Assembly: GCA_905478195.1 (NCBI GenBank) | Contig: CAJQHM010000102.1 | Coordinates: forward strand, 1 to 43,477 | Source of the DNA: an uncultured Pseudomonadales bacterium | GTDB lineage: Bacteria; Pseudomonadota; Gammaproteobacteria; Pseudomonadales; Pseudohongiellaceae | Reading direction: 5' to 3' | DNA length: 43,477 bases | Shown here: positions 9,380 through 17,612 of the stretch, piece by piece | How the letters are laid out: each line of letters begins with the position of its first letter | Numbering within the stretch: the stretch's first letter is position 1 | Translations under genes and position numbers: made by a program | Notes under the pieces: model-generated | What the model saw: only the letters and a program-made list of their open reading frames with translations | Database searches by the model: none | What the model was told of the DNA's origin: nothing

Positions 9380-10420
9380 ATGACTACTGACTCAGACAAC
9401 CCGGCGCTAAAGCGCTACAGACGTATGGCATGGATTACCATCGCTGCCGTGTATTTCTTAATCCTGGTGGGTGCCTCGGTGCGTGCCTCTGGAGCCGGCA
9501 TGGGCTGCCCGGATTGGCCCACCTGCTTCGGAAGTTGGGTTCCGCCAACAAGCGAGGCGCAACTCCCTGAAAATTACCAGGAGATCTACGCGGAACTCGG
9601 CTATGCCGATACGCGCTTCAATGTAGTAAAAACCTGGACCGAGTACGCCAATAGGTTGGTAGGCGTGAGCATTGGCTTTATGATCTTTCTAACAGCTCTC
9701 TTCTCATGGGCTTGTCGCGAGCATGACACAAGTATATTCAAGGCCTCAGTCGCGGCATTCTTGATGGTGGGATTTCAAGGCTGGCTCGGAGCAAAGGTTG
9801 TCGGCTCAAACCTGCAGCCGGGTATGATTACGCTGCATATGCTGATGGCATTGGCCATAGTAGGAACTCTTCTGTATGCAGTTGCACAGGCCAGGCGAGG
9901 CATCATGGCATCGCAATCTGTTGCGAATATCAATCCGCGGTTTGGGATGTGGCTGTACATTGTACTGGGGCTCACAATTGTGCAGGTTGCCATGGGTACT
10001 CAGGTTCGCGAGATGACGGATTTCATCCGCGAGTCACAGGGTGAGGAGTTGCGTTCCAGTTGGATCGAGGCAATGCCCTGGTTTTTCTATGTGCATAGAA
10101 GTTTTTCGGCGGTGGTACTGTTTGCGAATCTTTGGCTGGCATGGCTTTTGGTTGCTTCATTGGGCTGGCATCACACCCTGAGCAGGCTCACGCTGGCAAT
10201 GATAGTAGTAATTGGTACGGCTGTGCTCTCGGGCGCGACCTTGGGCCATCTGGGCATGCCAGCCCTGGTTCAGCCTACGCATTTACTCGCCGCATCGCTA
10301 CTTTTTGGATTGCAGTTTCTAATTTGGATGAGTTACAGACACTCGCGCGATGCGTCAAGCGGTCAGCGGCCAGATTCAAATGATTCGCCATTGCTCTCTG
10401 GCAATAACGTCACTGCCTAA
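9380..10420 (+). CDS. ctaA: CtaA/COX15-family heme A synthase-like membrane protein
   Basis: A 346-residue inner-membrane protein with about eight transmembrane helices in two four-helix halves. Family signs: GMGCPDWPTCFGSW with Cys43 and Cys49 in the first periplasmic loop, TLHMLMALAI, FFYVHRSFSAV and QPTHLLAASLLFG carrying three of the usual heme-binding histidines. The first of the four expected histidines, in an EYxHR motif, is Asn91 here (EYANR). This variant recalls the COX15 form I associate with Bacteroidetes. It would convert heme O to heme A for cytochrome oxidase, but no oxidase or heme O synthase gene is nearby. It is followed after 29 bases by the oxidoreductase gene. Confidence 0.85.
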   Translation: MTTDSDNPALKRYRRMAWITIAAVYFLILVGASVRASGAGMGCPDWPTCFGSWVPPTSEAQLPENYQEIYAELGYADTRFNVVKTWTEYANRLVGVSIGFMIFLTALFSWACREHDTSIFKASVAAFLMVGFQGWLGAKVVGSNLQPGMITLHMLMALAIVGTLLYAVAQARRGIMASQSVANINPRFGMWLYIVLGLTIVQVAMGTQVREMTDFIRESQGEELRSSWIEAMPWFFYVHRSFSAVVLFANLWLAWLLVASLGWHHTLSRLTLAMIVVIGTAVLSGATLGHLGMPALVQPTHLLAASLLFGLQFLIWMSYRHSRDASSGQRPDSNDSPLLSGNNVTA

Positions 10421-10449
10421 GTCGCAGTTAAACCGTAGGAAAGTAGTCA

Positions 10450-11745
10450 ATGAAAAACAGAGAGTTTGACATTGTAGTATTCGGCGCAACCAGCTTCGTT
10501 GGCAAAATTCTCTGTAATTACCTGGTAAACGAATACACTGAACCTAATCTGACATGGGCAATGGCAGGTCGCTCTGAATCCAAGCTGCAAGCCCTCAAAG
10601 AATCACTAGGTTCCAATGCGGACGAGATTCCTGTCATTATTGCCGACTCGGCAGATGCAGAAGCCTTGCAGTCGATGTGCGAGAAAACAGAATTAGTTAT
10701 TTCCACTGTTGGGCCCTACGCCCTCTACGGCGAGCTTCTGGTTAAGAAGTGCTGCGAATTGGGCACTGACTATTGCGATCTAACGGGGGAGCCGCAATGG
10801 ATTCGGCGCATGATAGAGCGCTATGAGAGTCAGGCAAAAAACAGTGGCGCCCGCATCGTGCACTGCTGTGGTTTCGACTCGATTCCATCAGATCTGGGCG
10901 TGAAATTTCTACAGAGTCATGCGCAGCGACATTTCGGTAGCTACTGCGATCAGGTTAAGCTGCGGGTGAAGGTTATGAAGGGGGGCGCTTCGGGCGGCAC
11001 AATTGCCAGCGGGCTCAACCTCTACAAAGAGGCATCAGCAGACCCTGCTATCCGGAAGGAGATGCGTGATCCTTATTCGCTGTGCCCTCCAGACCATGGC
11101 TTCAAGACCCTGCAACACAATGTGTCTGTGGAATTTGATCAGGACTTCGATTCTTGGGCAGGCCCGTTCATCATGGCGTCCATCAACACGCGAGTAGTTC
11201 TGCGCAGCAATGCCCTGGTTGATGGTTTCTATGCCGAAAATTTTAAGTACGACGAAGCGATGCTTACCGGTCCAGGGAAGCAGGGTCAGAAAACAGCAAA
11301 GAGAATTTCCTTTGGAACTAAGGTTTCGATGTTTATGATGGCCTTCGCGCCTATGCGTTGGCTTTCCACCCGATTTTTCCTACCCAGCCCCGGAGAGGGT
11401 CCCAGTCCTGAGCAACAGCTTAAGGGCTATTATGATCTGCGACTAATTGGGCGGACCGAGCGTGGAGAAAGGATTCGAGTCAAGGTAACGGGTGACCGAG
11501 ACCCCGGCTATGGCTCCACGGCAAAGATGTTAGCGCAGGCTGGAATCAGCCTCAGGCGCGATGTTGATGCGGGTGAAGTGGGCGGTGGTTTCTGGACGCC
11601 AGCGACAGCATTTAACGAAAAGTTGATAACGCGTCTCGTAGAGCATGCCGGCATGGGTTTTGAGCTGGAATCGATCTCTCAGGCAATGACTGCCATCGAA
11701 GAATCCACAGTGGTCGCTGTTGCAGAGCCAACCTCGCCTGGCTAG
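10450..11745 (+). CDS. Saccharopine dehydrogenase-like NAD(P)-binding oxidoreductase
   Basis: A 431-residue protein with an N-terminal Rossmann fold: FDIVVFGATSFVGKILCNYL at residues 5-24, then MAGRSESKLQALKESLG. TVGPYALYGELLVKKC and CCGFDSIPSDLGV are typical of the saccharopine dehydrogenase-like/trans-acting enoyl reductase group (SCCPDH-like). The substrate is unknown; relatives are linked to lipid metabolism rather than lysine breakdown. AGGA lies about nine bases before the ATG. It probably shares a transcript with ctaA 29 bases upstream. Family assignment is good; a specific reaction is not claimed. Confidence 0.82.
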   Translation: MKNREFDIVVFGATSFVGKILCNYLVNEYTEPNLTWAMAGRSESKLQALKESLGSNADEIPVIIADSADAEALQSMCEKTELVISTVGPYALYGELLVKKCCELGTDYCDLTGEPQWIRRMIERYESQAKNSGARIVHCCGFDSIPSDLGVKFLQSHAQRHFGSYCDQVKLRVKVMKGGASGGTIASGLNLYKEASADPAIRKEMRDPYSLCPPDHGFKTLQHNVSVEFDQDFDSWAGPFIMASINTRVVLRSNALVDGFYAENFKYDEAMLTGPGKQGQKTAKRISFGTKVSMFMMAFAPMRWLSTRFFLPSPGEGPSPEQQLKGYYDLRLIGRTERGERIRVKVTGDRDPGYGSTAKMLAQAGISLRRDVDAGEVGGGFWTPATAFNEKLITRLVEHAGMGFELESISQAMTAIEESTVVAVAEPTSPG

Positions 11746-12215
11746 TCGCGCTCGAGTAGTGCATTCCTTTAGTTGCTCGTAAAACTTGCCAACCGATTCA
11801 TTCCGGTGGCCAGTATTCCCTTGCCCTCCCAATCCTGCGAAAACTTTCTCACCTGTCGTTTGGTGAAATTGATCACTTGCTGGTGGTTTCGTTAACTTCC
11901 AGCCTGCTTGCTCGATAATAAATCCATAAAAAACAAATGCTTAATAGGTTGGCATGGATAGTGAATACCAGTCTGACAGTGAACGTGGAGTTCTTTAAAG
12001 TGGCAGAGCAGAGAGTTCTGTAACTAGAATGTAATCCAGCGCGTCTTAAGATTAAGAAGTTAACTTGGCAGGTCCCCTAGGCCTGATTCGGTTTTTTTCG
12101 CTTGGTACCGGTTACGCTCTGACATTGTGTGAGGGTGTGATCGGGCTTTTTTTGAAGGATATATGGGAAAACACTTGCCACTCATAAGGCATTAAAGGCT
12201 AATGGAGTAGGTACG
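11746..12215. other. 470-base gap with no supported gene
   Basis: I find no convincing coding region on either strand. Two runs of seven or more T (near 12095 and 12150) recall terminator tails, but I could not build a stable hairpin directly before either. The stretch may hold a promoter for the small gene at 12216 or an unrecognised small RNA. Nothing firmer can be said. Confidence 0.4.
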
Positions 12216-12548
12216 GTGCGTAATAAAACAAGTCACGAGATGAGTGAGCAGAGGGTAGATACGATGGAAAGGCTGTGGCCGCAACTGCGAAAATTTTTAG
12301 TATTTCAACTTAAACTCTATATCGATGCATTCAGAGATATTCTGCTTAGTGCTCTGTCTTTGGGGGCTTTTATTATCGATCTAATCAAGCAAAATGAGGG
12401 GCCGGATAGCTATTTCGAAAAAGTGCTGCGATTTGGGCGCAGAACAGAGAGGTCGATAAACTTATTCAATCAATTCGATGCCCATGAGAGGGGTGATCGC
12501 TCCGTGGATAATATCATCGATGAGGTGGAGGAAAGGTTTAAGCGCTAG
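12216..12548 (+). CDS. Hypothetical small protein, 110 residues
   Basis: I do not recognise this protein. It starts at GTG 12216, supported by GGAG eight bases upstream; an internal ATG at 12240 lacks a ribosome site. The middle (FRDILLSALSLGAFIIDLIK, residues about 39-58) is hydrophobic enough for one weak membrane helix or an amphipathic helix. The rest is charged and helical, ending DNIIDEVEERFKR. It is 98 bases upstream of the membrane-bound AraC regulator on the same strand and could belong to that cluster. Confidence 0.6.
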   Translation: MRNKTSHEMSEQRVDTMERLWPQLRKFLVFQLKLYIDAFRDILLSALSLGAFIIDLIKQNEGPDSYFEKVLRFGRRTERSINLFNQFDAHERGDRSVDNIIDEVEERFKR

Positions 12549-12646
12549 AGGCGTTATCTGCTGCGTGTCTCGGAATGCATCACTGCTTACGAATTGGTCG
12601 GTGAGAGCTTTGAATTTTATCAATTGATCGGTTATTGTCTTAGTCG

Positions 12647-13759
12647 TTGGCCCCCGATCTTCAGGAATACGTCTTGCCAAATCCACTCCTTCTATTTAGC
12701 GCACAAATTATCGCGATGCTTTCTGTCTTGCTCTTGGCTGCTGGCTATCTGAAAGCGGAACCGAAAGCGGGCAGCGCCAGGGTATTTGCCCTAATGGCAG
12801 TGTTTATTATTTTCTATCTATTGAATGGCATGGCGGGTCAGCATATCGACCCACAGTTTCAATTAGACCTAAGTCGCTGGCAGCTGTTTCTCCAAATAGG
12901 CATGAATATCATTGCTGGATTATTCATGATTTATTGCTTCCTGATCTTTCAGGAACAGCAGAAGTTTCCAGTCCTTTTAGCGTTCGCCTTCGCTACTCAA
13001 GTTGTTCTGGATTCCATTCTTGCCGGTATTTCTATCTATTCCAGTGAGACATCGGGTTCTTTGGCATTTCTGGGCACCTGCATGGATGTAATGATGCTGG
13101 CATTCGTGGCTTCTGCTATTTACTGGACACTGAAGGGGTGGAGGGCAGACTTGGTGGATGACCGCAGGATACTGCGTTGGTTTATCATAGGAGTACAGGG
13201 CGCACTTATATTTTCCGTTGTATTCGTCGAGAACTTTCTACTCGATGGCGGCTCGGCAAGTTATGCAACAGCCCAGACTGTAATTGTTAGCGCGATAGCG
13301 TTCCTGGCCACGGGCATGTTGCTGGTAGCTATGCGCTTTGACTACGTGTCGCTTGGCGACGTGATTCGCAAGGTCACGGAATTGGCTGAGGAGACAGAGC
13401 CAGAAAGCACGGCGCCATTTGATAAAGACAGTTTCAACAAAGTCTTTCAGGATGGCAAGTTGTATAGGGAGGCGGGATTAACCATCTCCATGTTAGCGAA
13501 GAAGCTCAATTTGCCAGAGTATAGATTGCGCGCCTTTATTCATAAGCAATTAGGCTACAGGAACTTCAATGCCATGCTGCATGAATACCGTATTGAAGAC
13601 GCCAGTGAGGCTCTGGCGGATAAAGAAAATCCAAGTGTTCCGGTGCTTACCATCGCTCTCTCTGTTGGCTACCAATCGATTACACCTTTCAATAATGCCT
13701 TCCGTCAAATTAAGGGAGTGACGCCCTCAGAATACAGAAAGCGAGAGATTCAGGCGTAA
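12647..13759 (+). CDS. Membrane-anchored AraC-family transcriptional regulator
   Basis: About 370 residues. Roughly the first 235 form six or seven transmembrane helices (LLLFSAQIIAMLSVLLLAAG is the first). A cytoplasmic linker follows, then an AraC-type double helix-turn-helix over the last ~100 residues: LTISMLAKKLNLPEYRLRAF and VLTIALSVGYQSITPFNNAF, ending KGVTPSEYRKRE. It is therefore likely to sense a membrane or periplasmic signal and bind DNA directly. The start is uncertain: TTG at 12647 keeps the first helix whole but lacks a good ribosome site, while ATG 12717 would cut that helix. The next gene, 131 bases downstream, is a plausible target. Confidence 0.85.
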   Translation: MAPDLQEYVLPNPLLLFSAQIIAMLSVLLLAAGYLKAEPKAGSARVFALMAVFIIFYLLNGMAGQHIDPQFQLDLSRWQLFLQIGMNIIAGLFMIYCFLIFQEQQKFPVLLAFAFATQVVLDSILAGISIYSSETSGSLAFLGTCMDVMMLAFVASAIYWTLKGWRADLVDDRRILRWFIIGVQGALIFSVVFVENFLLDGGSASYATAQTVIVSAIAFLATGMLLVAMRFDYVSLGDVIRKVTELAEETEPESTAPFDKDSFNKVFQDGKLYREAGLTISMLAKKLNLPEYRLRAFIHKQLGYRNFNAMLHEYRIEDASEALADKENPSVPVLTIALSVGYQSITPFNNAFRQIKGVTPSEYRKREIQA

Positions 13760-13767
13760 TCCTAAAT

Positions 13768-13783
13768 CATGATTTACATCATG
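13768..13783. promoter_or_regulatory. FNR/Anr-like palindrome
   Basis: CATGAT-TTAC-ATCATG is a perfect 6-base inverted repeat with a 4-base spacer. Its core TGAT-N4-ATCA matches eight of ten positions of the FNR/Anr box TTGAT-N4-ATCAA. Its centre is about 41 bases upstream of where transcription would start if the weak TCATAG at 13802-13807 is the -10 element, the usual place for FNR activation. It could instead be bound by the adjacent AraC regulator. Confidence 0.45.
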
Positions 13784-13819
13784 CGAAGGGATTATTCCAC
13801 GTCATAGCGGTGGACTCGA

Positions 13820-13846
13820 AGCGCAAGGATGTTTATCCTTTCCGCT
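13820..13846 (+). promoter_or_regulatory. Hairpin in the leader of the membrane-protein operon
   Basis: AAGGAT-GTTT-ATCCTT forms a perfect 6-base stem, extended by AGCG/CGCT across small internal mismatches. No T-run follows, so it is not an intrinsic terminator. It lies 45 bases before the GTG start at 13891, in the probable 5' leader, and may stabilise or regulate the message. Confidence 0.35.
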
Positions 13847-13890
13847 CTAAGAAGAAAAGCGCATAGTGGCATCAAAGGAGGCTGGAAAGC

Positions 13891-14463
13891 GTGATAAACG
13901 AGTTATTACTGCAATTTGCTCATTGGATGGAAGCGCAGGAATATAGCCAGATGCTGGTGGCGGGTTACTATAGCTACAGCTGGTTGGAAGCTACCCATGT
14001 ACTAACATTGATGGTTAGTATTGGATCTCTGTTTATCATAGATTTTCGTATGCTTGGCTGGGTTATGCCCAATGTTCCTGCCACCACAATAGCCGCCAGA
14101 CTGCACAAGCCCATGATTATTGGCTTTGTAATCATGTTTATCACCGGAGCGTTATTGGTTTATGCGAAGCCGGTGGAGACGATTCAGAGCCTGTGGTTTC
14201 GAATGAAGATGATTTTACTCCTTTTGGCATTCATCAATGCGTGGGTTTTCAACAATAGATTGAAATCCGCTGAAGGCAATTGGGATAACGATCCGGTAGC
14301 GCCAGGGCCATTGAGAACCGGTGCGATTATTTCACTCGTTCTTTGGTGCGGAGTAGTTACCTTGGGGAGATATATCCCTTACGACTGGGTGGATTGTACG
14401 AATACAACGAATACTACTATTCTGTGGGCGGCTGGTTGCGTAGATCAGCTAAACGCGCTGTAA
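13891..14463 (+). CDS. DUF6644-like membrane protein, first paralogue
   Basis: A 190-residue inner-membrane protein with four or five helices, starting at GTG behind a near-perfect ribosome site (AAAGGAGG, 13874-13881). It has His36 (LEATHVLTL), Asp51-Phe-Arg53 (DFRMLG), His72-Lys73 (RLHKPM) and Lys106 (WFRMKM), and a closing GRYIPYDW segment. All of these are matched in the next protein, so the two are diverged duplicates. The DLRLLG-type motif is what I associate with DUF6644, recalled rather than searched. The paired histidines could be heme ligands; that is inference. The acidic, asparagine-rich tail with two cysteines (Cys at about 168 and 182) is absent from the paralogue. Confidence 0.78.
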   Translation: MINELLLQFAHWMEAQEYSQMLVAGYYSYSWLEATHVLTLMVSIGSLFIIDFRMLGWVMPNVPATTIAARLHKPMIIGFVIMFITGALLVYAKPVETIQSLWFRMKMILLLLAFINAWVFNNRLKSAEGNWDNDPVAPGPLRTGAIISLVLWCGVVTLGRYIPYDWVDCTNTTNTTILWAAGCVDQLNAL

Positions 14464-14519
14464 GCTATAGTTTTTAGCACAATGTTGGTTTGATCCAACA
14501 TCAAAATTTGGGAGTTTGC

Positions 14520-15107
14520 ATGTTAGGTTCGATCTTGAGTCAATATGCTAGATCGCTGGCAGTGTTTGCAGCTTTTCTACTGATGGTCCTCGTTGAAAGT
14601 CTGGGCATTCGTGAAGCCATATATCCTGGCCTAGAGTCATTTTTTAACTGGATGAATCAATCTTCATGGCTTGGCGTCATTGGCACCACCTATGGCTCTG
14701 TTTACGCAACTGTGGAAGCGCTGCACTTACTTTCCATGGCGGTTTTAGGTGGAACTGTGCTGGCGACAGACTTGCGTCTCCTCGGTATCATCTGCAAGGA
14801 TGTTCCTTCAGAAACGTTAGTTACAGGAACGCACAAGTGCTTTAGATGGGCTCTGTTAATGGCGATTCTAACGGGCATCTTTTGCGCGGCAGGCGTGGCT
14901 AACAAGGTCTATTTCATGGAAGTGTTCTGGATAAAGATGTTAGTGCTTATTACGGGATCTTGCTTCATGTTGTTTATCAAGCAGCCCTTGTTGACTAGTC
15001 GTCCCCATGCACAAATCAATCCTTGGACGATACGATTACTCGCTGTTACATCGATGCTGATATGGTTTACGGTAGCGGCAACCGGTCGCTGGATTGGATT
15101 TAGCTAG
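14520..15107 (+). CDS. DUF6644-like membrane protein, second paralogue
   Basis: A 195-residue membrane protein from the ATG at 14520, chosen for GGGAG seven bases upstream; a longer frame from 14490 adds ten polar residues. It has an extra N-terminal helix (LAVFAAFLLMVLVESLGI) compared with the first paralogue. The matched residues are His69 (VEALHLLSM), Asp84-Leu-Arg86 (DLRLLG), His105-Lys106 (GTHKCF), Trp137 and Lys139 (FWIKML), and the closing GRWIGFS. The gene follows its paralogue by 56 bases and precedes the 56-residue ORF by 30, so all three probably form one operon. Confidence 0.78.
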   Translation: MLGSILSQYARSLAVFAAFLLMVLVESLGIREAIYPGLESFFNWMNQSSWLGVIGTTYGSVYATVEALHLLSMAVLGGTVLATDLRLLGIICKDVPSETLVTGTHKCFRWALLMAILTGIFCAAGVANKVYFMEVFWIKMLVLITGSCFMLFIKQPLLTSRPHAQINPWTIRLLAVTSMLIWFTVAATGRWIGFS

Positions 15108-15137
15108 CGCGAGTAGTCGGTAAATTTAGGAGTAGGT

Positions 15138-15308
15138 ATGAACGAGAATGGCAAGGTAGATGACAAGACGATTGCGGCTTTAAGTTCGGGTGCGATCATT
15201 TTGGGTGGCTTACTCTATTATTGGCTCGGTGAGGGTCAGTCTACGGTAGAATTGTTGGAACTAGCCTATGGCTCATTCAAGTTTTTTAATAACCCGTTGG
15301 TGTTCTAA
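15138..15308 (+). CDS. Small one-helix membrane protein, 56 residues
   Basis: This short frame runs from the ATG at 15138 to TAA at 15306-15308. It has a good ribosome site (AGGAG, ending six bases before the ATG). The protein begins MNENGKVDDKTIAALSSG, continues with a membrane helix (AIILGGLLYYWLG) and ends in a short amphipathic stretch, ELAYGSFKFFNNPLVF. Thirty bases separate it from the second DUF6644-like gene, and a strong terminator closes the unit about 100 bases later. I infer a small accessory subunit of a complex formed by the two paralogues. I know of no named family. Confidence 0.65.
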   Translation: MNENGKVDDKTIAALSSGAIILGGLLYYWLGEGQSTVELLELAYGSFKFFNNPLVF

Positions 15309-15411
15309 TTGATGAATTAAATACTTCGCCAAGGATTTCTCATACTAAGTTCGTCAATTAGACAAGATGCAGAAAAAATTGCAGAGAAGTTTTTCAGTAA
15401 ACAATAATCAA

Positions 15412-15445
15412 AAAAAAGGGGTGGCTTTAGAGTCGCCCCTTTTTT
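15412..15445. terminator. Bidirectional intrinsic terminator
   Basis: AAAAAAGGGGTGGC pairs with GTCGCCCCTTTTTT around the loop TTTAGA. The G/C core is flanked by A-runs on one side and T-runs on the other, so it can end transcripts from both directions. It sits between the membrane-protein operon (+) and the convergent NIPSNAP gene (-). Confidence 0.9.
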
Positions 15446-15490
15446 GTTTTATATGACTTACCCCTGGAAACGAGCAGGCCGGTATCGTAA

Positions 15491-15919
15491 TTACTGCAGT
15501 GGCGAGTAGTCTGTCGCCTTCATATAGCGACGTTCAACCCCGGCTAGTATAGGGCCATTGGCATTAGATGCGTCGGATACAGATTTCCACTCCGGATCCT
15601 GGCCGAATGCCTGCCATGAGGCATTAGCAGCTTCCTGGCTGGCGTGTTCCAAGACATAGATTAAGGTGTCATCGGCTTCTTCTTCGCTTGTAGGCGTCCA
15701 GAAACCAACTATCTTCATGCCGTGGTTGTTGAAAATACGGATGGTGTGATCCCGAAAGCGCGCTTGTAGATTGTCCAAATTGCCCGGTGTTGCGGTGTAT
15801 ATTCTAAGCTCATAGACCTTGCCGTCTTCCTGGGCGGAGGAAACTTCGAAAAGGCCGGCTCCTAGACAAATTAACAGTGATAACAGGGAAAAGCATACAG
15901 TTTTGCCGATTTTGTTCAC
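15491..15919 (-). CDS. Exported NIPSNAP-family protein
   Basis: A 142-residue protein with a signal peptide (residues 1-29, ending EVSSAQ). The mature domain is a NIPSNAP-type dimeric alpha-beta barrel: VYELRIYTATPGNLDNLQAR, then FNNHGMKIVGFWTP, then DTLIYVLEHAS and QDPEWKSVSDAS. These are the family's standard strands and helices. Biochemical roles of bacterial NIPSNAP proteins are poorly known; here it would act in the periplasm. It stands alone, convergent with the operon to its left. Confidence 0.85.
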   Translation of the reverse strand: MNKIGKTVCFSLLSLLICLGAGLFEVSSAQEDGKVYELRIYTATPGNLDNLQARFRDHTIRIFNNHGMKIVGFWTPTSEEEADDTLIYVLEHASQEAANASWQAFGQDPEWKSVSDASNANGPILAGVERRYMKATDYSPLQ

Positions 15920-16098
15920 ATTACTCTCCTAAATGCAGTCATTATGTAACTGTTTAAGCTGAGTATAATCAAGGGGCTGCAAAATAGCGATGGCATCTAG
16001 CCGTGTGTCTAGCCTCGTCTTGCAGCTATGGGTGCCGGTCCTATTCAAGCCTGAGCCTGCCTGATATCCTACTCAGAGCTTCCAGATTTGAGCCGATA

Positions 16099-17487
16099 AT
16101 GACGATGACAAAGCTACTCTCTCCAGCCTTAGCACTACTTCTGGCAATCCCCGTGGGGATCGCCTACGGGCAACCCGATCCGGCGTTGAATGTCCTCGAC
16201 GAGTTGGCGTTAGGCCGTGAATTGTTGAATGACATGCAGGATACGCTTGGTCCCATGGATACCAGGCTTATAGAGCCAATCGAGCAGTTGGCAGATAATC
16301 TCATGATGCTCAATCAGTTTGACGAGGCTCACGACCTTCTTGATCGTGCAATGCAGATAGCGCGCATAGAAGATGGTCTCTACACCGACATTCAACGGCC
16401 TCTGCTGAGCAAGAAAATAGGCAACTTTGCCAACCGCGGGAATTGGGAAGCGGCTAGAGAGAACATGGAGCATTTATACTGGCTCTATACCGAGAAAAGC
16501 AAATTTATCAATCAGGAATTAATCGACGACCTTCTAGAGCTATCCCGATTCCATCTGAGAGCCTTGGCGGAAGATGATAGTTTCTATCAGGGTTATCATT
16601 TTAGCCGGTCCGCTGAGATTCGATGGATAGCCATTGCCGTTGCGCAAACTCTCTGGAGCGAAAACGACGCGCGGCTTGCGCCAATGATCTACGAGCAATT
16701 GCGCCAGCTCCATTTGCAGACGGTAGCGCTTTGGAACGGAGGCCCGGCAAGCTACCAGCTGAGAAAAGTTGGTCCAGGTTTGGAGGCAATGCGTGGCCGC
16801 TATGATGTGAATGAGACCTTCTATCTTTCGGGTTTAGGATTGCTCAACAGACTTTATGAGGTCTATGCTGGGGGTGAGTCTCCCGATGCAGAAGCGCTTG
16901 CTATGACAAATGTGTACCTAGGCGATTGGCACATACTGTATGACAAGCCGGAGGCGGCGACAAAGATTTATCGCCAAGCCTACAAGGAAATGTTAGCGAC
17001 GGGCGTCGACGAGTCTTTAGTTAATGAGTTATGGGATCAACCGATAGTGATTCCGGATACCAAATTCTACTCGACTGTAGAGGCAGCCGTTGTCGCACAG
17101 CGTACTAAGCTGGTAACGCTTGAGGGTGAGGCCCCCTATGTCTATATATCCTTCAGTGAATGGTCTGCGGCACTTCCCAATGTGCGTAGTCCCCTCTTTA
17201 GCGATGCTGGAAACAGTCAAGAGAGTAATTCAAATTTTGCCTTATTCTCGTTCAGCCTCGCTGGAGTAAATACGGTGTCACGGAGTTTCAGTCACCGCTA
17301 TAGTAGTACGGTAAACATGATTGAGCAGGCAGAGCTGCTCGCACATTATCTGGAATCACCGCCAGAGGAGGGACTACTGCTCGCTAAATTCAATAGTCTG
17401 ACGTTCCGCCCAAGACTGGTTGATGGAGAACCCCGGCAGGCTACAGGTCGTCTTAAATATTATCTCGCTAGAGATACAGTTAAGTAG
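16099..17487 (+). CDS. Exported TPR-like protein with TonB-C-like tail
   Basis: Preferred start ATG 16099 (or 16105) because a signal peptide begins there (MTMTKLLSPALALLLAIPVG, cleavage near YGQ); an upstream ATG at 16003 adds unrelated residues. Residues about 30-300 are helical hairpins like tetratricopeptide repeats (LNQFDEAHDLLDRAMQIAR; DKPEAATKIYRQAYKEM). The last ~110 residues turn to strands and end with FNSLTFRPRLVDGEPRQATG then RLKYYLA, reminiscent of the TonB C-terminal fold used in periplasmic TPR proteins. No function can be named. It converges on cysE. Confidence 0.65.
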   Translation: MTMTKLLSPALALLLAIPVGIAYGQPDPALNVLDELALGRELLNDMQDTLGPMDTRLIEPIEQLADNLMMLNQFDEAHDLLDRAMQIARIEDGLYTDIQRPLLSKKIGNFANRGNWEAARENMEHLYWLYTEKSKFINQELIDDLLELSRFHLRALAEDDSFYQGYHFSRSAEIRWIAIAVAQTLWSENDARLAPMIYEQLRQLHLQTVALWNGGPASYQLRKVGPGLEAMRGRYDVNETFYLSGLGLLNRLYEVYAGGESPDAEALAMTNVYLGDWHILYDKPEAATKIYRQAYKEMLATGVDESLVNELWDQPIVIPDTKFYSTVEAAVVAQRTKLVTLEGEAPYVYISFSEWSAALPNVRSPLFSDAGNSQESNSNFALFSFSLAGVNTVSRSFSHRYSSTVNMIEQAELLAHYLESPPEEGLLLAKFNSLTFRPRLVDGEPRQATGRLKYYLARDTVK

Positions 17488-17612
17488 CTATTAGCCTTCT
17501 CGCTTGCAGGTTCTACCCTTTATGAAGTCGAGTAGCATTCGCACGGGCAAATTGTAGGAGAGTGTCTACAGTGCTGGCAGTCTAACGTCATGCTGAATTT
17601 TTTGGGCCTGAA

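Noticed and set aside
12060-12160. Intrinsic terminators at the two T-runs after the oxidoreductase gene
   Set aside because: No stable hairpin can be formed directly before either run.
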